Origin: Ambrosia x helenae
Taxonomy: Eukaryota; Streptophyta; Magnoliopsida; Asterales; Asteraceae
Direction of reading: 5' to 3'
Length of the DNA stretch: 64,000 nucleotides
Assembly (NCBI GenBank): GCA_030844895.1
Contig: CM061230.1
Coordinates: 4,628,705-4,692,704 of the forward strand
Shown here: one piece after another, positions 9,976-21,345 of the stretch
How the letters are laid out: each line of letters begins with the position of its first letter
Position numbering within the stretch: position 1 is the first letter of the stretch
Position numbers and translations under genes: made by a program
Notes under the pieces: model-generated
The model's database searches: none
Told to the model about the DNA's origin: nothing
What the model saw: only the letters and a program-made list of their open reading frames with translations

Positions 9976-11427
9976 TTAATATTGAGAATTAACTTTCCTG
10001 CAGTTGTTGCGAATTTCACCTCTATTCCCTGTTAATGGTTTTATATCACCCATTTTGATCATAGACTCTGCGAAATCCTCCCAAAACTCTTCATGGTTCC
10101 CACTGTATTTCGAAACAAGCTCGGCGGTTTCGCCACCATTGAACAATGCTTGATCAGAGTGCAAAAGCCCTTTTTTACTCACCAAATTAGTGAAGTATTT
10201 AACGTCAAATGAGCTTGGTGTCGGGTCAAGTGGTGCGAGTGTTGAGTCGCCCCCAACTTGTGGACAAATGGTTCGAAGATGACTCGCAAAGGCAGGATCT
10301 ATGTTGTTATCATTGTAAATACGGGGCCTAAAGGTTCGACATTGAGCAAATCCTAGGGTGTGTGCACCCGAAAGCACAACTAAGTCCTCCTCATCGAGCC
10401 CTTGGTCCTCAAAGTTCTTTATAAGGGCAGGTAAGTCCATGGATGGTGCTGGGATGTTAGCGTTAGCTGTGGTCCGACTAGCCATGGTTGAGTCTCTTCT
10501 TCCAAGGTTGACTTTCCATGATGGGCCACCAAGCTGCAAATCATAGAAGTTTTAGATTTACCGTAAAAAATGCATTATTATACACTTTTTTTACATCTAT
10601 AAATAGCATTTTATGAAAACATGCATACTAAGTGTACCAAATAGGTATATCCCAATTGAACTATTAGAAACTCATTAAATGTGTTTTAATTACTTACACC
10701 AACAACAGAATCACGAGCAGCAACAGCTAAGATGTCAGCACAAGACACCACAGGGCGACCGCAAACTTTGTCAACCTCATCCTTGATTTTGTCGATGACC
10801 TCAAATCCTCTAGCTGAATTTGCATTGGGGCCTGCATTTTTCTCACTATCTATTGTTTCTGTCTGATCCAAAAGAATGGAAGCATCACATCCCTACATGA
10901 TATAGAAAGTTAGCTCAAAAACAACAATCAATACTTTCCACTGTCTTAAATGCTACATTTGTACAAGATAACACTTCATTTTGCAACGCCTAGTTCTTAA
11001 GTTTCAAATGCATTAGGGATTTATGGTTATAAAAGATCAAAAGTTTAAACATTTTAAAGTCGTTTCCTAGGATATGCGATGTGGAAGTATTAGTTCACAA
11101 ACGAGCCATTTCCATGGCAAAAATATAGCTTTGTAAAAAGTGCCAAGCTTTATGAATAACAAATAGGGAATCTCAAAAATAAATTGGTAGAAATAAGTTG
11201 CTTACATTAACAAAGCAATCATGAAAGTGAAGACGTAATAGAGAGGCACCCATACGACGTTCTTGTGCCAATGCATCCTCCACCACACGTTTGATGGTCG
11301 GGAGAGCTTCAGGGCACACTCGATCATAATAACTTGATGACAAGCCCGAGTCTGAAGATGCAGTAGCAATAGAAAAAAGAATAAAAACAATGAGAGATAA
11401 TAAGCTTGTGGTGTTCATCTTCTCCAT
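9976..11427 (-). CDS. Class III (secretory) peroxidase, intact
   Basis: Three exons on the minus strand: 11427-11206, 10892-10698 and 10533-9976, joined at phase-0 GT/AG introns, giving 324 residues, the usual length. A hydrophobic signal peptide (about 24 residues) predicts export to the wall or apoplast, where such heme enzymes use H2O2 to oxidise phenolics (lignin, suberin, cross-linking). Visible motifs: distal Arg65 and His69 in RLHFHDCF, the GCDASILLD calcium loop, the SCADILAVAARDSVVG block, proximal His197 in SGAHTLGFAQC, and all eight disulfide cysteines from VCPEA to NNCRKV. Class III genes usually have a third intron. Here the last two exons are fused. The start was chosen because the signal peptide follows it and the neighbouring copy keeps the same MEKMN start. 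The isoform and substrate cannot be told from sequence. Confidence 0.93.
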
Positions 11428-11502
11428 AAATGGCCAACTAGAAGTATGATTTCTTAGTACAAAGTCTTTGAATTGTGTTATGTTGTTAAGTTCTTAAGTT
11501 AG

Positions 11503-11510
11503 TATTTATA
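11503..11510 (-). promoter_or_regulatory. TATA box of the intact peroxidase
   Basis: TATAAATA on the minus strand, about 76 bp upstream of the ATG. Position and sequence are conserved in the copy at 319-540. Confidence 0.6.
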
Positions 11511-11814
11511 AGGAACACAAATGTAAAGGATGGTTAGTTTTAGAAATGTTCAAAGAAAAAACTATATATGTTTTTGTATCAGTATACTTGCAATAAATAA
11601 TGTAGGAGACTTGGTTCATAATTCTAGAACCCAAACCATAAGATTTGAGTTATTCAAATTTTAATGTTCATACCATAAACTTTGAGTTGTTCAATTTTCA
11701 AATCATAATTTAATGTTTTTGTGTTATTGTAACTCAATAGGTAGATGTCATAATCCTATAAGTTGTCAATAAGATACAGGAAATAAAAGTATATATAGTT
11801 TGACTTGGCTAGTA

Positions 11815-12640
11815 ATCCGAAAACCATATTGTTTAATTACCAGGAGAATTTGTCAATCTTAAAAACAATACATGCACAACATGTGTGTCTTCATATTTTA
11901 GTTAATAATTTCAAAATGATATAAAAGATAAACAAATTGAGATTTGGTAAACATGGACTTGGGTTTATAAATTGCAAAGTAATATAATCAAGAAAATATT
12001 AAGCCAACGAAATTGCACTGACTTGGTTGATAAACCCAAAAACTTAAGCATACTTCTTAGTCGTGATATTATAATTTATAGCTTTAGTATTGAAATTGCA
12101 AGACTTGACTTACAATTTTCTTTTTCTTTTTTTATATATGTATAAACATGCAATCATACTCATTAAATTCATATATTAGTTGTGACCAGGAGGGTTCCCG
12201 AGCAATGCAGCAGGAACACATACACTTCTAAGGTCGTGTATGGTTCGGTATAGTTTGGTTTGGTTATTAGACTCAACCGAGATTGAAATCACCAGTTAAT
12301 CGATATTATTAACCAATCAGTTAATTGGTTCGGCTAATTTAGTTAGAGCGCGGTTTTCAGTTTGGTTCAGTTAAATTCGGTTAATAACTAAACCCAAAAT
12401 TTGGCTAAAATTTTTTATTAAAAGTACATGAAATGTAGGTGTAAATACATGAAATGGATGTATGAACTTTGAAAATATACGATTACATAAATGGTTAATT
12501 TTGGTTTGGTTCAAGCAAGGTATCTTCTGATTTGCTTCATACTGGTCTTCATACGTTTTCAAGTTTGTGTGGTTTGCTTCAAATATGATTACAAACCGAG
12601 GCACTATTTATGTAGTGGTATTTTCTTAATGAAGAAGGCA
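11815..12640. repeat. Direct duplication, copy A (peroxidase upstream flank)
   Basis: This stretch recurs in the same orientation at 12899-14860, beginning AGTTTGACTTGGCTAGTAAT and continuing through CAACGAAATTGCACTGACTT and an AACCGAA/GGTTCGG-rich stretch. Copy A lacks the foldback element that splits copy B and so preserves the empty target site TAATTTCAA at 11906-11914. No gene lies in it. Confidence 0.85.
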
Positions 12641-12898
12641 GAGTGAGTTTATGATTAAAAAAAAATCTTTTGATTAATTTTTCTCTCAATGGATTTTGAG
12701 GTTAAAATTGATTTGTCTTTGCTAGCTCAATTTTGGCATAACACGATTTCATAACCGGAGTGGTGTATCTGTATCTTCGGGAGTGATTCGCAGCCCTATC
12801 GTTTCGTTTGGTGGTGAATCTGTATCCAAACGAGCCGTTAGCTCTATCCTTTAATTTACCGTTTTAGTTGAACGGTGATTCGGGTTCATACTCCTATC

Positions 12899-14860
12899 AG
12901 TTTGACTTGGCTAGTAATCCGAAAACCATATTGTTTAATTACCAGGAGAATTTGTCAATCTTTAAAACAATACATGCACAACATGTGTATCTTCATATTT
13001 TGGTTAATAATTTCAAGAGTGAATTGCACAAATTGTCCTTTAATTATTACTGAAATTGCATCCTCTGTCTTTTATGGAAATTTTTCACTCCTTATATCCT
13101 TTATTTTATCAATTTGTTACACCCTTTGTCCTTTAGCCTAACTTAGTTTAAAAAACTTGGTTAACTTTATTTTCTAAGTTTACACTTTTAGCCCCTATAG
13201 TTTTGATCGAACCCTAACCCTTGATTGACCTTGAATTTGACCATGGCAATTAACGAAATCATAGGGCTATTATAGAACATCAAATTCCGATCAAAACCAT
13301 GTATAATAATCGTACTGACCTAATCGTTTTTTAGGCTAAATCGAACGATTAAAATTGCGACTGGTTGATCTTGTTCTTTAAATTTCGAACGATTTGGTGG
13401 TGTTTATAGTATATTTTTGCATAGAAACGGTCGACTAAGGCAAAAGATGTTATAACACGTTTCAATTTATGGTATAGAGGCTCGGTTTGCAAGTGGGTTT
13501 TCAAACGTTTGAAGACCTTTATTTTCTCAAAATACATTTTTAAACGTTTATGGAACATGCTAAACATCTTATGCCTTAGTTGACCGCTTCTGTGCAAAAA
13601 TATACCACAAAGACTCACCAAATCGTTTGCAATTTGAAGAACAAGATCAACTAGTCGCAGTTTTAATCGTTCGATTTAGCCTAAAAACGATTAGGTCGGT
13701 ACGATTATTATACATGCTTTTGATCGGAATTTGATGTTCTATGATAGCCCTATGATTTCGTTAATTGCCGTGGTCGAATTTGAGGTCAATCAAGGGTTAT
13801 GGTTCGATCAAAACTATAGGGGCTAAAAATGTAAACTTAGAAAATAAAGTTAACCAAGTTTTTTTAACTAAGTTAGGCTAAAGGACAAAGGGTGTAACAA
13901 ATTGATAAAATAAAGGATATAAGGAGTGAAAATTTTCCATAAAGGACAGAGGATGCAATTTCAATAATAACTAAAGGACAATTTGTGTAATTCTCTCTAA
14001 TTTCAAAATGATATAAAAGATAAACAAATTGAGATTTCGTAAACATGGACTTTGGTTTATAAATTGAAAAGTAATATAATCAAGAAAATATCAAGCCAAC
14101 GAAATTGCACTGACTTGGTTGATAAACCCAAAACTTAAGCATACTTCTTGGTCGTGATATTACATATTTAAAAGTAATTAATATATTTTTCTTGGTTATA
14201 TTACCCACTTTATAATTATGGTTATTAAAGATTGTATTATGAAGTTGCATATGTTAACATACAATTTATAGCTTTAAATTGAAATTGCAAGACTTGACTT
14301 ACAATTTTCTATTTTCTTTTTTTTTTATATATAAACAAGTAATCATACTCATCAAATTCATATATTAATTGTGACTAGGAGGGTTCTTGAGCGATGCATC
14401 AAGAACACATGTACTTCTAAGGGTATGTATAGTTCGTTACAGTTTGGTTATTATACTCAACCGAAATTGAAATCATCGGTTAATCGATATTATTAACCGA
14501 TCAGTTAATTGGTTCGGCTTATTTAGTTAAACTGTCGGTTTTCAGGTTGGTTCAGTTAACTTTGGTTAATAACTAAACCCAAAATTTGGTTAAAATTTTT
14601 GCTTAAAATATATGAAATATTATAGGTGTAAATACATGAAATGGATGTATGAACTTTGAAAATATACGATTGCATAAATGGTTAAGTTTGGTTTGGTTCA
14701 AGAAAGGTATCTTCCGATTTGCTTCAAACTGGTCTTCAAACATTTTCGGGTTTGTTTGGTTTGCTTCAAATGTGATTGCACAAACCGAGACACCATTTTA
14801 TGTCCAAATGTTCTGGTTTGTTTTAATGTATTGCTTCCTTCTAGTTTGTATGAAATAAAT
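12899..14860. repeat. Direct duplication, copy B, split by a foldback element
   Basis: Second copy of 11815-12640, interrupted at 13017-13997 by a Mutator-like element. It also has about 95 extra bases near 14165-14260 that copy A lacks. Similarity continues through the AACCGAA-rich part to about 14800. Short frames here are not supported as genes. Confidence 0.8.
13017..13997. mobile_element. Foldback Mutator-like element, 981 bp
   Basis: Almost the whole element is one inverted repeat: arms of about 480 bp meet near 13507. The ends are GAGTGAATTGCACAAATTGTCC and, read inward from the right, GAGAGAATTACACAAATTGTCC. A perfect 9-bp target duplication TAATTTCAA flanks it (13008-13016, 13998-14006), and the empty site is preserved in copy A at 11906-11914. 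It encodes nothing. Its TIR resembles the left end of the PB1-type Mutator element at 25790, a possible source of transposase (inference). Confidence 0.9.
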
Positions 14861-14869
14861 CGATTCGAT

Positions 14870-15355
14870 TAGTTATGGTGTCCAAATGAAGTTCTTAAAT
14901 GTAATACTTAATTTGTTGGTTGCTAACAATGTTAAACGGTTGGTTATTGTTATCCGTGTTACTAAACAAAGTTATATATTATTATGTTGAACATGTTTTG
15001 TTCGTGTAAAAGTCTGAAAATTTTGGATAAAATGTGCATACAAAAGTTTGAAATTTTGTGTAAACAAAAGTCTGAAAATTTTTTAGTCAACACGAACTGA
15101 CCCAAACCGAATTTACAAAGTGAACATGTTTCCATTTTGTAGACGGACAAAGTATTGCCAATGTCTCTCATGACAAGACAATAAAACTATGGTGTAGCAA
15201 CGTTGCTAAAAAGGATAGGCAATGGATGTTGATTGCATGTTATGAGGCAAATTGTATCAAACGTAAAGTCTTTTGACTTTTTAGCCTACAATCTACAAAA
15301 GGAGTGTTTGGATCTTTGATCTCTAGTGATATGATATTTTGAAGTTATGTAGGAG
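14870..15355. other. Intergenic, no feature recognised
   Basis: A/T-rich sequence with a short direct echo (AAAAGTCTGAAAATTTT at about 15007 and 15068). No gene, transposon end or RNA is recognised. Confidence 0.35.
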
Positions 15356-15371
15356 ACATGCTACATTTTCT

Positions 15372-15562
15372 TTTTTTTTTTTGATCGGCAAACATCAAAT
15401 TTCATTCATCACCAAAATGTTTTACATAATGTGTATCTAGCAAGATGCTATCTACATCCAATACACCCAAATAACATGACTTAGACAATCCTAAGTTATG
15501 GGACTATCGAACTTCACCCAACTATCCCAAGTCCAATCCGGTTGTTTACAAATGTGTTTCAC
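15372..15562 (-). mobile_element. Short retroposon (SINE or truncated LINE), minus strand
   Basis: About 190 bp ending, on the minus strand, in TGTTTGCCGATC plus a poly-A tail (poly-T at 15371-15382). It is flanked by an exact 16-bp target duplication ACATGCTACATTTTCT (15356-15371 and 15563-15578). The long duplication and tail indicate target-primed reverse transcription. No clear tRNA-like boxes were seen, so a truncated LINE 3' end is more likely than a SINE. Confidence 0.75.
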
Positions 15563-16359
15563 ACATGCTACATTTTCTAATTGCAAAGGGTGATAGTACT
15601 GTTGATAACAGACAAATTTTGTATCCTTTTCGGTCGTAAATTTATGTTAATTGGTGTAAATTTCCAGGAAATTCATCATTTATTAGAAGGGAAACTTGTT
15701 AAGAGCGATATGTCAGGTTTTAGTTCACAATATGTCGGGTGGCGTGTAGCGACCTGCCCTCCCCTTTCTTCGCCTACACACCGTACGTGTATTCTAACCA
15801 CCTTTAACTTCTCATCATGAGCTCTCTTTTGGCCTTAATAAATACTTGTATAAAGATGATAGGTGATATAGTTGTTGCAAGGTTTGTTTTTTTTTTACAT
15901 GTGTTGAAAGCATAAAGATGAAGATGAAGATAGTGATACATATAGTGTATGTATACATATGTGTATTGTGTGTGTGGAGTATACAGAGAGAGAAAAAAAA
16001 CATTAAAATATTTGTTCTCTTTTTAACATCCGTTAGATAGGGAATGGGAATAACATATAACATTAAAATATTGCTTTTTTTTAGATCGTGAAAAGCATCT
16101 AACTAGTTCTTATTATTCTTTTTTTTAATTAGATTATTTTTATTTTAACTTATATGAATATGTCAAATATATTTAGAAAAAAAAATGAGACTAGATATGT
16201 TTAATAATGTTTATTTAAAAAATAGAAAAAAAAATATTTCAGTGGAGTGTTGCCTACAAAAAAGTGTTTCAGTGAAGTAATCAGTGAAATGATGTGACAG
16301 TGCAGGATTGATAGAAATCAGTGAAGTGAAAACACCTTTAGTGGAACGCCCCTTGTGCC

Positions 16360-16993
16360 TAGGGCTGCAAACGAACCGAACGAACACGAACAAGGCCTTG
16401 TTCGTGTTTGTTTGTTAAGGAAATCATGTGTTCACGAACAGTTCATGAACACTTGCCAAACGAGATTTTTTGTTCGTGTTCGTTCGTTAAGAAAACACTT
16501 GTGTTCATGTTCGTTTGTTAACTTTGTTCATGAACGTATATGAACACAAATGGATATTAATGAAAACAAACAAGTGTTCATGAGCACAAACGAACACAAA
16601 GAAATATTCATGAACATTAACAAACACAAACGAACATATATTAACTTTGGAATACAATATAATTCTTAAGATATCAGTTAAATCCACCCAAAATATAACT
16701 AAATTATCCAAACATATTTACCTCATATATTATTTATTTGGGTAAATATAAGAAAACTAAAAATTATAAAAATTAAAAACCCTATTAAACTATCGAACAT
16801 AAACGAACACGTTACCGAACGTTCACGAACATAAACGAACGAACGCGGCCTCTGTTCGTGTTCGTTCGTTTAACTAAACGAACAAAAATTTTTGTTCGTG
16901 TTCGTTCATTTATTAAACGAACGAACACAAACAAACTTCCCGTCAAATGGTTCATGAACTGTTTGCTGAAAGTTCGGTTCGTTTACAGCCCTA
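16360..16993. mobile_element. hAT-type MITE with CGAACA repeats
   Basis: The termini TAGGGCTGCAAACGAACC and GGTTCGTTTACAGCCCTA are inverted repeats. The 8-bp target duplication CTTGTGCC is exact (16352-16359, 16994-17001). The interior is built of GTTCGTGTTCG/CGAACACGAAC motifs in both orientations and encodes nothing. Confidence 0.9.
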
Positions 16994-17387
16994 CTTGTGC
17001 CCTTACATAAATGATAAAACTGATAAATTCATTAAAAAGAACACGTGGCAGGTTTGTGAAAAAACTATGAAAATGATTTGACATATGTCGATAAAAGTAG
17101 TATTTGAAATAACAAGCAATGACAATAAATCAAGTAATCAACGTAAAACAAATCTTAATAATGCATATTTGATAAGTTATGTACAATTTTTTTTAATAGC
17201 CAACATAATTTTATTAATCACCCAGCACTACCGAGTTACTAGCAATATATATATACACATTATAAAGAGCCAAAGGTTGCTATAAGAGTAATTTCCTATG
17301 ATTTTTAACATGACATATGAAGAGTTTATTGCTTTACACCTAAGATGTCATGAAAATTATTCCAATACTACCCATTATAATAATAAT

Positions 17388-17644
17388 AGTAGTGGTAGTG
17401 GTAGTCGTCGTGGTCGTGGTGGTGGTCGTGGTCGTGGTGGTCGTGGTAGTGGTCGTGGTCGTTACCTCTTCTCGATCACCACTAGCATAACCCATCGCTG
17501 CGTTACCTCTCCTGGATCACCACCAACACAACACAACCCATCGCTGTGTTACCTCTGCTCGATCACCAACCCATACGCTGTATTACCTCTGCTCGATCAC
17601 CACCAGCACAACCCATCGCTGCGTTACCTCTACTCGATCACCAC
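17388..17644. repeat. GGTCGT tract and ~45-bp tandem repeat
   Basis: A GGTGGTCGTGGT-type tract (about 17391-17460) is followed by four imperfect units of CTCGATCACCACCAGCACAACC and CATCGCTGCGTTACCTCT. The array resumes at 19917 beyond the hAT element and again near 20040-20060, so the transposons landed inside it. The Arg/Gly-rich frame across it is a by-product of the repeat. Confidence 0.6.
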
Positions 17645-17648
17645 CAGG

Positions 17649-18216
17649 TAGAGATGAGCATTTTTTTCTCTAGTACATATACCCGTACCCATACCGTACC
17701 TGTACTGGTACCGGTACCTGTACCCGTACCGATTTTGAGTACTCGGTATAGGTATCGGTACCTACTTTTACTGATTTTGGTATTCGGTACTTTCGGTATT
17801 GGTACGGGTACGAGTACGGGTAAAATTGGTACGGGTACCGAATTCTATATACTATTGAATTTGATTATATGTTTTACATCGTATTATCATATTTATGGTA
17901 TTCGTATCAATTTTACCTATTTGGTACATGTACCATATTGGTACCCGTACCAAAATTTTCAATTTGGTACCCGTCTAGTATTGATACTCGTAATTGTTTA
18001 CCTACTTGGTACCCGTACGAGTGCTCAAGAAAGAAAAAAACTAACAAAATGGTACCAAACGGGTACCGTACCGAAATACCGGTACCGATACTCGTACTCG
18101 TACCCGTATCGTACCTATATATTCGGTACGGTTTTCGATACCCACTTTTGTTCAAATTCGGTATAGGCATTTTCGATATGGGTACGGGTATAGGTACGGT
18201 ACCGATCTCATCCCTA
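17649..18216. mobile_element. GGTACC-rich hAT MITE nested in the hAT element
   Basis: The ends TAGAGATGAGC and, inward from the right, TAGGGATGAGA match the family seen at 1469 and 40992. The flanking 8-bp repeat is CCACCAGG (17641-17648) against CCACGAGG (18217-18224), one mismatch. The interior is GGTACC/GGTACG motifs. The Val/Pro- and Tyr/Arg-rich open frames here are artefacts. Confidence 0.8.
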
Positions 18217-18750
18217 CCACGAGGGGCGGATCTACGGTTTAAAAAAGGGTTCCTAGGAACCCATTCAATTTAAAATTTTTAGTGTTAAATATATTAAAAA
18301 ATACTCCGGGAACCCCTAAATAAATATTAGGGGAACCTCACAACTAAATCTTGTGATTGTTCCAGTGGTTCATCCCGTCTCATCTAACCTACAGGTCTTT
18401 GTTTCGAATCCTGTCTCGTAGGTTTTTTTTGTGTTTTATTTATCTATTTAAAACCAACTTAAGGTTTTTAGTTACCATTCTTCAGCCTTCACACAACACA
18501 ACCTATTTGATCCTCTGTTGTATACTCCAGCAACCCAACCCTCAACTCCAAGCCTCTAATCCCTCTCTATCCAGCGACTCAACCCCAGTCCCTCCTTGAC
18601 CTCTGTTCTGTACTTGTGTTCGACAGTCGATCAGCAGGCTGCAACCCCTTTGTCCCCTCCTCGGCTCCACCCTTGCAGGTAATAAAATTTGTTTTTTTAA
18701 TTTTTTTGTGTTTTAGAGTTAGAAAAATCTTAATAGGCTTTTAAATTTTA

Positions 18751-19141
18751 GAGAAATTGTATTTTAACACCCTGAACTATTGCCAATTGGCTGCTGACGC
18801 ATTGAACTATAAAATTGAACAACACCGCACTGTACTTTCAACTTATTGGCCTGTATCACCCTCAGACTAACCATGGTTAATTTTTGCTGACGTGGCATGG
18901 TGACGTGTTCATTTTTGCTGACGTGGCATGGGGAATAAGCTGACGTGGCATGGACACATCACCTGCCACGTCAGCAAAAATGGACATGTCACCATGCCAC
19001 GTCAGCAAAAATTAACCATAGTTAGTCTGGGAGTGATACAGGCCAATAAGTTGAAAGTACAGTGCGATGTTGTTTAATTTTGTAGTTCAGTATGTCAACG
19101 GCCAATTGTCAATAGTTCAGGGTGTTAAAATCCAATTTCCC
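18751..19141. mobile_element. Small foldback Mutator-like element
   Basis: A 391-bp near-palindrome with ends GAGAAATTGTATTTTAACAC and, inward from the right, GGGAAATTGGATTTTAACAC. It has an exact 9-bp target duplication TAAATTTTA (18742-18750, 19142-19150). TGACGTGGCATGG repeats fill the centre. Its ends resemble those of the larger element at 2356-8534. Confidence 0.9.
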
Positions 19142-19239
19142 TAAATTTTAATATGTTGAATTTGACTTGTTGTGGAACAGAATAACAAGGGGTAGGTTTC
19201 TAACAAATAGGCTTTTAAATTTGTTGAATTGTTGTCGAA

Positions 19240-19732
19240 CTAGTATTTATCCCGTGCTTCGCGGCCGTAGCTCATGTTTAATTGAATACAACGGAAGTGT
19301 TAAAAACACTAAGAGATTAAAAAGAAGAAGAAACGTTAACAATTGAATTCTAGGAGGAAGAAAAGTATGAAATGAGGAAAAATAAGAGAAAGAAAAAATA
19401 ATTAGGATGGGGTTACCAAGATTTGAACCTAATGTTTGTTCTATAAACAAAAGCTTTTAATAAAGCAAAGCTGATTAAGATAAACAATTAGAATGGAAAA
19501 AGAATCGCTAAGGTTTGAACTAGGCCTATTGAGGGTGTGCATTAGAACTACTACACCATTGAATGTTTAAAGTTTCTTTTATAACATAAGCATTTTAATA
19601 CAACAATGAAGGTTCATGTAGGCAAAAAAAAAACAGTCATTAGGAGTTTGACACATGTCATCACCGCCTAAAACCACCCATACCGAATTAGAACTCTTCA
19701 CCCCAATTTGAATTGTATACGTATAATAGTCT
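19240..19732 (-). mobile_element. Probable small Helitron, minus strand
   Basis: The plus strand reads A-CTAG at 19239-19243, then a CCCGTGC-TTC-GCGG imperfect hairpin, which is a Helitron 3' end on the minus strand. The other end is less certain: CGTATAATAG at about 19723-19732 resembles a Helitron start but lacks the exact TC. No coding content. Confidence 0.45.
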
Positions 19733-20298
19733 TTTAATGTTGTTAATTTGTTGAATCGTTGTTAAATAAGCTTTTAGATGTAATTGGAGTATGAAAATAT
19801 GATGAACTTTACCAGATCCGAACCGTCAGACCGACCTGAATTTTTTTTGTTTGGTTATATGGAATTAGAGCATAAAAAAGTAAAACCCCTAAAAATAATT
19901 CCTGGATCCGCCACTGATCACCACCACCACAACCCATCGCGTACCCTGCTTCAACTGACAAGGAACCCGGTATCATTGTAATCACCCTTGAACAGGTAAC
20001 AAACCAAAGCTTACTTGTTGTTATTCATCCGTACCCTGCATTACCTCTGCTCGATCATTTGTGTTTAACTAATTGTTTTGTCTCATATTTCTAACAAGAT
20101 TTATTTTATTAAACTCAAGTAGTGATTTATGAAGGTGTGGTGATTTAGAAACGATTGTTATAAGAAAAGGTTTTAAATTAACTGATTAGAAGCTTCAGCA
20201 ATGGTTACTTTCTCTGGATCAACTTCCGTTGAAAAAATAAAAAAAAAACTAGCGAGACATGGTTTAAAGGCATGAGTATCCAGTAGAAATATTTGAAG

Positions 20299-20768
20299 AA
20301 TCGATACCCCCTGAGAAGAAACGGTATAGGTGACGACCCCTCGCAGTAGTTGCTCAAACGCCAGTGCCCTACAACACCACACCTTGCTAATGTTCAAGGT
20401 TGGGTCATGGGAAGTGGACAGGCTTCTCAGCAAATTTTTATCGATGTCGCTCCGAACTTTTCACTGGGATATCATGAGGCAGTTAGGGGCAGAGGACAAA
20501 TTGAGGGGCTTGCTGGGACAGAGATGGCTCATGGCGCTTACACCTACCTGGCCTCAGTATCGCGAGCTCACCAATCGACTGTGAAGTACAGATCAGGTGC
20601 GTTTTTTTTAGCCCGATACAGTTTCATTTGCTCTAGGTAGGCGGGTTCACAAGATGTCGGTGCCTGCTTTCGCCGTCGCTACTAGATTATACACTGAGGG
20701 CACCGACGTTTGAGCAGCTACTGCGAGGGGTGATCATCGATACCGTTTCTTCTCAGGGGGTATCGATT
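20299..20768. repeat. 62-bp inverted repeat bracketing a possible Athila-type ORF1 fragment
   Basis: The arms 20299-20360 and 20707-20768 pair (AATCGATACCCCCTGAGAAG against its complement, ending in a CAAACG/CGTTTG pair). Between them one plus frame reads MRQLGAEDKLRGLLGQRWLM and then TWPQYRELT. This reminds me of the start of Athila/gypsy ORF1 proteins, but I cannot confirm it. No functional gene is claimed. Confidence 0.35.
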
Positions 20769-20784
20769 CTTATATTGACAGATT

Positions 20785-21110
20785 TATTGGTTTGTGTTGG
20801 TTATGGATAAGCAAAACGATACTCAGACCGTTGCTTTCCCACCAATATTCTAATCAAGCAATATTTGGTGTGTCTAACTTTACAAGCCATTTCAATGTAC
20901 TTCCAATTTTTCATAGCTTTAATAGTTTCAACCAAATGACTTGTAACTTCGATATCTCATCATCTTTGGGTCCATTGATTTGTTTTGTTGTGAAGTTCTC
21001 ACAATGTGTAAGATAACCCCATAAATAAGTATGTATATATATAAAACCATGCCTTTGATTTGATTTGTTTTGGGTCCATTTGTTTTGTTTTTCAGCTTGT
21101 ACTTTCATCC
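20785..21110. other. Left flank of the large inverted repeat
   Basis: A/T-rich; no gene is recognised. It contains TTTGGGTCCATTTGTTTTG twice (about 20967 and 21069, the first imperfect), a local duplication. Confidence 0.35.
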
Positions 21111-21279
21111 ATGCCTTTGTTTTGGAAGATGGAATCTGTTGAGGTGGAATCTTTGCATGTTGTGAAATCAAAGCTTGAGAAGAAGAAGAAGAATAAACAT
21201 AAAAAATGTAATAGCATTGGATGTTGGAGCTGGCTGAAATCAATTGGCACTTGTGTTTCTTCAACATCTAAGGTTCAAG

Positions 21280-21340
<61 letters not shown>

Positions 21341-21345
21341 TAACA
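21280..21345. repeat. (AAT)n microsatellite, left arm
   Basis: About 20 AAT units then AAC units. It matches the tract at 21770-21841 in the other arm and encodes the poly-Asn run of the captured frame. Confidence 0.85.

Larger units (their letters stand above)
17645..19916. mobile_element. hAT-type element, 2.3 kb, carrying three nested insertions
   Basis: The outer ends are CAGG (17645-17648), continued after a nested MITE as GGCGGATCTACGG at 18225, and GGATCCGCCACTG ending at 19916. An exact 8-bp target duplication ATCACCAC flanks it (17637-17644, 19917-19924). Inside are a GGTACC MITE (17649-18216), a foldback Mutator element (18751-19141) and a Helitron-like segment (19240-19732). No transposase was found. 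A pyrimidine-rich ACCCTC/CAACCC stretch (18480-18680) ends at a GCAGGTAATA site but gives no recognisable protein. Confidence 0.8.

Noticed and set aside
17298..17651. Possible RGG-box RNA-binding protein
   Set aside because: The Arg/Gly stretch comes from a GGTCGT simple repeat and the rest from a tandem array. There is no RNA-binding domain beside it.
17546..18273. Two long open frames of 206 and 134 codons
   Set aside because: They run through the GGTACC-mosaic MITE and the tandem array. The Val/Pro- and Tyr/Arg-rich sequences are repeat translations, and the frame changes with the repeat.
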